Source: an uncultured Lachnospiraceae bacterium (GTDB taxonomy: Bacteria > Bacillota > Clostridia > Lachnospirales > Lachnospiraceae). Taken from it: a stretch of DNA of 46,146 nt. Every line of letters starts with the position of its first letter. Position 1 is the first letter of the stretch. A program made the position numbers and the translations under genes. Under the pieces are notes generated by a model. It was not told the origin of the DNA. It saw only the letters and a list, made by a program, of their open reading frames with translations, and did no database searches. Shown in pieces: positions 41,810-46,146 of the stretch. The DNA is taken from positions 1-46,146 of the forward strand of contig CAMWXE010000042.1 of assembly GCA_947178145.1 (NCBI GenBank). Direction: 5' to 3'.

Positions 41810-43066
41810 ATGAAAGTCACAGCTGTAATCGCCGAATACAACCCTTTTCATAACGGACATTTATACCAGCTGGATACGATACGCAAAATTCACAATACGG
41901 ATATGATTATTGTTGTCATGAGCGGTGATTTCGTGCAGCGCGGCATTCCGGCCATTGTCAACAAGTATGAGCGCTGTCGGATGGCTCTCGCAAACGGTGC
42001 CGATCTGGTCTTTGAACTTCCTGCTTATTTCGCGCTTGGCAGTGCAGAGTACTTTGCACAGGGCGCAGTGTCTTTGCTTGACAAGCTTGGCGTAGTTGAC
42101 TTACTGCACTTTGGCAGCGAGGCCGGTGACATTTCTCTTTTATATGAGTTTACCAACATGGCCATTGCACACGAATCCGATCTGTACAAAGCTGCATTAA
42201 ACAAATATTTAAAACATGGCTATTCCTTTCCTGCTGCCAGGGATAACGCGCTGTCAGATCTATTCCCAGATCAGTCAGTCAGCAAGCTCATCAGCGCCCC
42301 TAACAATATCCTCGGCATGGAATATATCAAGGCCCTTATCCAGAGAAACAGTGCCATAAAGCCTGTGACACTCACCAGAAAAGGGGACGGATACACTTCC
42401 GATACCCTCCGCCCGGACTGCTTTGCATCGGCAAATGCGCTACGGAAAACACTCTGTCAGAACGCAGATGCAGATGCCGTCAGGAATCATGTGCCGATGT
42501 CTGTACATGCCTTATTGCAGCAGATGTTATTATGTGCAAACGACTTTTCGGAGATTCTCTCCTTTAAAATGCTTCAGACTTCAACAAATAAGGATGCCTT
42601 CGCACATTATTATGACATCGGAGCGCAGCTTTCGCACACGCTGCACAACAATCTGCCCCGGTACACATCCTTTGAAGAATTTGCGCTGTTGTGCAAAACC
42701 AAAAACCTGACATACGCCCGCATCTGTCGCGGACTTATGCATATTCTTCTGGAAATGACACAGGAGAGCGCAGATGCCCTGAAACGTCATGATTACGCGC
42801 AGTATGCCCGGCTTCTTGGCTTTACTGCCCATGGAAAGCAGCTGCTAAAGTCCATCAAGGCAAACGCATCGATACCTGTCATAAGCAGGCCTTCCAATGC
42901 GCTGAGACAACTCAGCGGCACTGCTCTGATGTCCTTGCAGTCTGATGTCCATGCCGCAGATATTTATGACACTGTCCATCAGCAAAAACAGCTGCGTCTG
43001 TCAGGTCGAACAGCCGGAATCATTCGCCATAACGAATTGACCAGCCAGATTATTAAACTTTTGTAA
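41810..43066 (+). CDS. tmcAL: tRNA(Met) cytidine acetate ligase TmcAL (YlbM)
   Basis: A 418-residue enzyme that acetylates the wobble cytidine of elongator tRNA(Met) using acetate and ATP. The nucleotidyltransferase HxGH motif lies in IAEYNPFHNGHLYQL (H14-H17), followed by VVMSGDFVQRGIPAI. Length fits the family. I chose the ATG at 41810; an in-frame TTG at 41777 precedes the GGAAGGA ribosome binding site. It is the only large plus-strand gene on the right side, divergent from yceD and convergent with the DUF711 gene, with 3 bp between stops and no visible terminator. Confidence 0.93.
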   Translation: MKVTAVIAEYNPFHNGHLYQLDTIRKIHNTDMIIVVMSGDFVQRGIPAIVNKYERCRMALANGADLVFELPAYFALGSAEYFAQGAVSLLDKLGVVDLLHFGSEAGDISLLYEFTNMAIAHESDLYKAALNKYLKHGYSFPAARDNALSDLFPDQSVSKLISAPNNILGMEYIKALIQRNSAIKPVTLTRKGDGYTSDTLRPDCFASANALRKTLCQNADADAVRNHVPMSVHALLQQMLLCANDFSEILSFKMLQTSTNKDAFAHYYDIGAQLSHTLHNNLPRYTSFEEFALLCKTKNLTYARICRGLMHILLEMTQESADALKRHDYAQYARLLGFTAHGKQLLKSIKANASIPVISRPSNALRQLSGTALMSLQSDVHAADIYDTVHQQKQLRLSGRTAGIIRHNELTSQIIKLL

Positions 43067-43069
43067 AAA

Positions 43070-44434
43070 TTAATTCTTAAAACTGTGAATTGGCGCGGGT
43101 ATCCGGCCACCGCGATTGACAAATGCATCACAGGAATATTTGTTAACAGGCATGATCGGTGCATGCCCAAGCAATCCGCCGAACTCTGCACTGTCACCGA
43201 CCTTCTTGCCGATAACAGGAATCACGCGGACTGCTGTGGTCTTCTGGTTAACCATACCAATAGCAAGCTCATCTGCTATGATACCGGCAATTGTTGTCGG
43301 CTTCGTATCCCCCGGAATCGCGATCATATCCAACCCGACAGAGCAGACACAGGTCATGGCCTCAAGCTTCTCCAGTGTGAGTGCCCCTGCATTGACAGCA
43401 TCGATCATCCCCTGATCCTCACTGACAGGGATAAATGCACCGCTCAGTCCGCCTACATAGGAGGAGGCCATCACACCGCCCTTCTTCACCTGATCATTTA
43501 ACAGGGCCAGTGCTGCCGTTGTTCCGGGCGCTCCTGCGTATTCCAGGCCAATTTCACACAAAATGTCAGCCACACTGTCACCAATCGCAGGCGTGGGTGC
43601 CAATGATAAATCCACAATACCAAAAGGAATGCCAAGACGTTTTGATGCCTCCTGTGCCACCAGCTGACCGACACGCGTCACCTTGAAAGCTGTCTTCTTG
43701 ATCGTCTCGCAGAGCACTTCGAAATTCTCACCGCGCACTCTCTCCAGCGCATTCTTGACAACACCAGGCCCGCTGACCCCCACATTGATAATCGCATCTG
43801 CCTCGGTGACTCCATGAAACGCGCCTGCCATAAACGGATTGTCATCCGGCGCATTGCAAAATACGACAAGCTTCGAACATCCGATCGAATCTTTGTCCTT
43901 TGTCAGTTCCGCTGTCTCCTTGATAATGTCTCCCATCAGCCTTACTGCGTCCATGTCGATTCCTGTCTTGGTAGAGCCAAGATTGACAGAGCTGCACACA
44001 AGCTCTGTCTGCGCAAGTGCCTGTGGAATGGAGCGCAGGAGGAGCTCATCTGCTTTTGTCATTCCCTTCGATACCAGCGCAGAATACCCTCCAAGAAAAT
44101 TGACACCCACATCCTTTCTTGCCCTGTCAAGTGTTTTTGCAATCTTCACAAAATCCTCAGAAGTTTTGCACGCAGCGCCTCCAACCAGAGCTATTGGCGT
44201 GACTGAGATTCTCTTATTGACAATCGGAATTCCAAACTCTTTCTCAATTGCCGCACCTGTGGCCACCAAATCTTTCGCCACTGTCGTAATCTTATGATAT
44301 ATTTTCTCATTTAACTGCTCAAGATCCGAATCAATACAGTCAAGAAGACTGATGCCGAGCGTGATCGTCCTGACATCCAGATTCTCCTTCTCGATCATCT
44401 TGTTGGTTTCTAATACTTCATTAATATTTATCAT
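43070..44434 (-). CDS. PFL family protein (DUF711)
   Basis: A 454-residue protein of the DUF711 family, distantly related to pyruvate formate-lyase-like folds and without an assigned reaction. Motifs: [16 protein letters not shown] near the start, [29 protein letters not shown] and a C-terminal INKYSC-like [18 protein letters not shown]. The ATG at 44434 matches the usual family start; an in-frame ORF extends to 44599 but overlaps the ACT gene. DUF711 and ACT-domain genes are commonly adjacent, as here, and probably cotranscribed. Confidence 0.9.
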   Translation of the reverse strand: MININEVLETNKMIEKENLDVRTITLGISLLDCIDSDLEQLNEKIYHKITTVAKDLVATGAAIEKEFGIPIVNKRISVTPIALVGGAACKTSEDFVKIAKTLDRARKDVGVNFLGGYSALVSKGMTKADELLLRSIPQALAQTELVCSSVNLGSTKTGIDMDAVRLMGDIIKETAELTKDKDSIGCSKLVVFCNAPDDNPFMAGAFHGVTEADAIINVGVSGPGVVKNALERVRGENFEVLCETIKKTAFKVTRVGQLVAQEASKRLGIPFGIVDLSLAPTPAIGDSVADILCEIGLEYAGAPGTTAALALLNDQVKKGGVMASSYVGGLSGAFIPVSEDQGMIDAVNAGALTLEKLEAMTCVCSVGLDMIAIPGDTKPTTIAGIIADELAIGMVNQKTTAVRVIPVIGKKVGDSAEFGGLLGHAPIMPVNKYSCDAFVNRGGRIPAPIHSFKN

Positions 44435-44513
44435 CTGAACAAACATCCCCCTTACAATTTCATAATTGATATCCTGTTTATCCCACCGTGGCATTCTTCT
44501 CTTTTTGCACTGC

Positions 44514-44786
44514 TCAAAGTCTATGCATACTGTTAAAAATCTCTTCCCTCTGACATCTGATAATAACTCCGATCGCTTCGCCAAGTTTATCCAGATCATC
44601 GGAAACTTCGCTGACCGGTTTAACCGCCTGGCTCATATCCGCAATCATCATCATATTAAAGTAGTCATCCACAATCGTCTGTGATATGTCCAGAATATTA
44701 ATCCTGTTCTCCGCCAAATATGTACATACTTTTGCAATAATACCGACTGTGTCTTTTCCAACTACTGTAATAATTGTTTTCTTCAT
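44514..44786 (-). CDS. ACT domain protein (UPF0237)
   Basis: A 90-residue single ACT domain ([20 protein letters not shown], then NINILDI-like [19 protein letters not shown]). These domains bind small ligands such as amino acids. The start at 44786 has GGAG nine bases upstream; an in-frame ATG at 44795 is too close to it. It precedes the DUF711 gene by about 80 bp and likely regulates or partners it. Confidence 0.9.
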   Translation of the reverse strand: MKKTIITVVGKDTVGIIAKVCTYLAENRINILDISQTIVDDYFNMMMIADMSQAVKPVSEVSDDLDKLGEAIGVIIRCQREEIFNSMHRL

Positions 44787-44830
44787 AACACTCATCTCCT
44801 ATAATATCTCTTCTTCTATTTCATGTTGTC

Positions 44831-45628
44831 CTAAATCTCAACCAATTGTGACAGTTCACTCCGGTTTGCCACAAAAATCGGAAAATCATCTGGCTTGTAG
44901 GGATTGTCAGCCATGGAAATTTCTAGCCGCACCGTCTCATATGCCAGCTCTGCTAAATTATTTTCTTTACTTAAATGTCCCAGAAATACAGTCTTTAACT
45001 TATCATGCAGCAACCGGCTCAAAAGCTTCCCCGAAAGTTCGTTCGACAGATGTCCCCTTTTTCCCAATATCCGCTGTTTCAATGCATAGGGGTAGGGTCC
45101 CACTTGAAGCATATTGATATCATGGTTGGCCTCCAGCAGCAGGACATCCATTCCTCGAAGACTTTCAACTGTATATTCATCGTAACTCCCAAGATCAGTC
45201 GCCACCGCCATGCGCTTCCTTCCATACTGAAACCGATATGCTACGGGCTGGGCTGCATCGTGCGAGATCTTCATTGGGTTGACTGTGATATCCTTTAAAA
45301 TGAATTTCTCGTCTGCCCTGACCGCGCGAAAAAGTGAGTCATCTATCACGCCAAGATTACTCACTTTCTTAATAGCTGCTATTGTTCCTTCTGTGGCATA
45401 GATTGGTATACCAAACTTTCTGCACAACACACCCAGACCACTGATATGGTCTGAGTGTTCATGTGTGATTAGTATTCCATCGATATCTTTTCCTGTGAGT
45501 CCAAGCTGCCCCAGTCCCTCTACTGTTCTCTTACAGCTTATTCCCACATCTACCAGGAGATGCGTGGCATCTGTACCAATATAGATACAATTGCCACTGC
45601 TTCCGCTGGCTATACTGCACATTCTCAT
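44831..45628 (-). CDS. WalJ/YycJ-type metallo-beta-lactamase fold hydrolase
   Basis: A 265-residue MBL-fold protein. The metal motif THEHSDHISGLG (HxHxDH) is intact, with SSGNCIYIG near the start and HLSKENN near the C terminus. YycJ/WalJ-type proteins are linked to DNA repair or cell-wall control in Firmicutes, but the absence of walKR genes here means the name is only family-level. It is 38 bp downstream of the gene cut by the right edge. Confidence 0.88.
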   Translation of the reverse strand: MRMCSIASGSSGNCIYIGTDATHLLVDVGISCKRTVEGLGQLGLTGKDIDGILITHEHSDHISGLGVLCRKFGIPIYATEGTIAAIKKVSNLGVIDDSLFRAVRADEKFILKDITVNPMKISHDAAQPVAYRFQYGRKRMAVATDLGSYDEYTVESLRGMDVLLLEANHDINMLQVGPYPYALKQRILGKRGHLSNELSGKLLSRLLHDKLKTVFLGHLSKENNLAELAYETVRLEISMADNPYKPDDFPIFVANRSELSQLVEI

Positions 45629-45666
45629 CTGATTATTCCTCTGTTTCCTTTATTTTATAATACACT

Positions 45667-46146
45667 TTATTTCCAGTATACCTCAACCTTGTCCCCATTG
45701 TAAAGCTCTTGTGTATACTGTGCGTCTTTTCCGTTCACAAGTGTGACAATACCCGATCCCTGCATTCTGCTGGTGTCAAAATCAATATAGTCAAAGATAT
45801 CTACAAACATATAGCTCTGCTTGCCACGCATAACAATCGGCTTCTGATTTACAATGACAATAATCTTTTTCCCTGAATCCTCCATTATTTTTGCTGTTTC
45901 TCTTGTTGTGCCTGGTCGCCTCTCCGTCCTTGTCGCATTGACTATCCGTTCTGGTCTGAACGCCTCATACTTCGACTCTGCATTCTCATTTACTGCCGCT
46001 TTTACTTCTGGTTTCCCTGCGGGTTCTTTCTGGAATTCCTTCTTGTTGCTCTCTGATTTGGCCGCAGCCTCCTTCGCGGGCTCCCTTACTGGTTCTTCTT
46101 TTGTTTCCTCCGCTTTGCCTGCTGGTTCTTCCTTTGCTTCCTCTGG
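45667..46146 (-). CDS. C-terminal part of a large protein, cut by the right edge
   Basis: The frame is open from the window edge to the TAA at 45667 (159 codons seen). The first 75 or so residues are a low-complexity Pro/Glu/Lys/Ala-rich linker with repeated KEEPA-like blocks. The last 75 form a compact domain (VIVNQKPIVMRGKQSYMFVD, then IVTLVNGKDAQYTQELYNGD). The internal ATG at 45885 is not a convincing start because the frame continues well upstream. From memory this C-terminal domain resembles the tail of FtsA-domain proteins of Lachnospiraceae found next to MBL hydrolases; low certainty. Confidence 0.6.
   Translation of the reverse strand, partial: PEEAKEEPAGKAEETKEEPVREPAKEAAAKSESNKKEFQKEPAGKPEVKAAVNENAESKYEAFRPERIVNATRTERRPGTTRETAKIMEDSGKKIIVIVNQKPIVMRGKQSYMFVDIFDYIDFDTSRMQGSGIVTLVNGKDAQYTQELYNGDKVEVYWK

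Noticed and set aside
1..46146. tRNA, rRNA or insertion sequences
   Set aside because: No tRNA-like cloverleaf sequence with CCA-end context, rRNA segment, transposase frame or terminal inverted repeats with target duplication was noticed by eye; a covariance scan would be needed to exclude small RNAs.

Overview
The window reads as chromosomal DNA from a Gram-positive clostridium, most likely a Lachnospiraceae member close to Roseburia or Agathobacter. This rests on the RNase III-SMC-FtsY and YlxM-Ffh-S16-KhpA-RimM-TrmD-L19 gene orders, two type I signal peptidases around RbgA, a FliK/FlhB-tail pair beside rnhB, TTGACA/TATAAT-type promoters and strong GGAGG ribosome binding sites. No rRNA, tRNA, transposase or CRISPR array was seen. 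Nearly all genes lie on the minus strand and are transcribed towards position 1.

Region 1 (1-2446): two exact copies of a 55-bp hairpin repeat at the left edge, the second running into the 3' end of clpS, followed by clpS and a large AT-rich polytopic membrane protein (DUF6020-like, GT-C style).

Region 2 (2455-16997): the most interesting part. A minus-strand gene cluster reads, in transcription order, SWIM zinc-finger protein, HEAT-like protein B, two-pass membrane protein, Sel1-repeat protein, AAA ATPase with a PD-(D/E)XK nuclease domain, HEAT-like protein A, MoxR AAA+ ATPase, a two-gene retropepsin cassette, a DUF5682 protein with TraB/ChaN/EreA-type GxxH motifs, and a VWA (CoxE-like) protein. 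SWIM-MoxR-DUF5682-VWA is a recurrent but functionally unassigned bacterial cluster. Here it is enlarged by duplicated HEAT-like genes, a nuclease-ATPase and a membrane component. A decayed remnant of a second nuclease-ATPase lies just upstream of HEAT-B, in the same position that the intact one holds upstream of HEAT-A. An ATPase-HEAT two-gene unit was therefore probably duplicated and one ATPase copy then lost by serial deletions.

Region 3 (17090-22882): acyl-CoA thioesterase, a lone plus-strand membrane protein, then pgeF, yraN, an FlhB C-terminal homologue, a FliK-like protein and rnhB.

Region 4 (22937-29266): lepB, rbgA, lepB, rplS (own promoter, candidate leader and terminator), trmD, rimM, khpA, rpsP, ffh and ylxM, which is the translation and protein-export operon. 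It starts at a consensus promoter embedded in an inverted repeat.

Region 5 (29410-33662): genes that separate ylxM-ffh from ftsY, which are usually adjacent: an LIC_10190-type membrane protein, a small XRE regulator whose apparent start codon is ATA, a perfect 15-8-15 palindrome over the promoter between them, a YitT protein and catabolic/biosynthetic threonine deaminase.

Region 6 (33697-41624): ftsY (with an unusual acidic C-terminal tail), smc, rnc, acpP, plsX, rpmF and yceD, read from a consensus promoter upstream of yceD.

Region 7 (41810-46146): tmcAL on the plus strand, then a PFL/DUF711 protein, an ACT-domain protein, a WalJ-type metallo-hydrolase and the C-terminal part of a large protein cut by the right edge.
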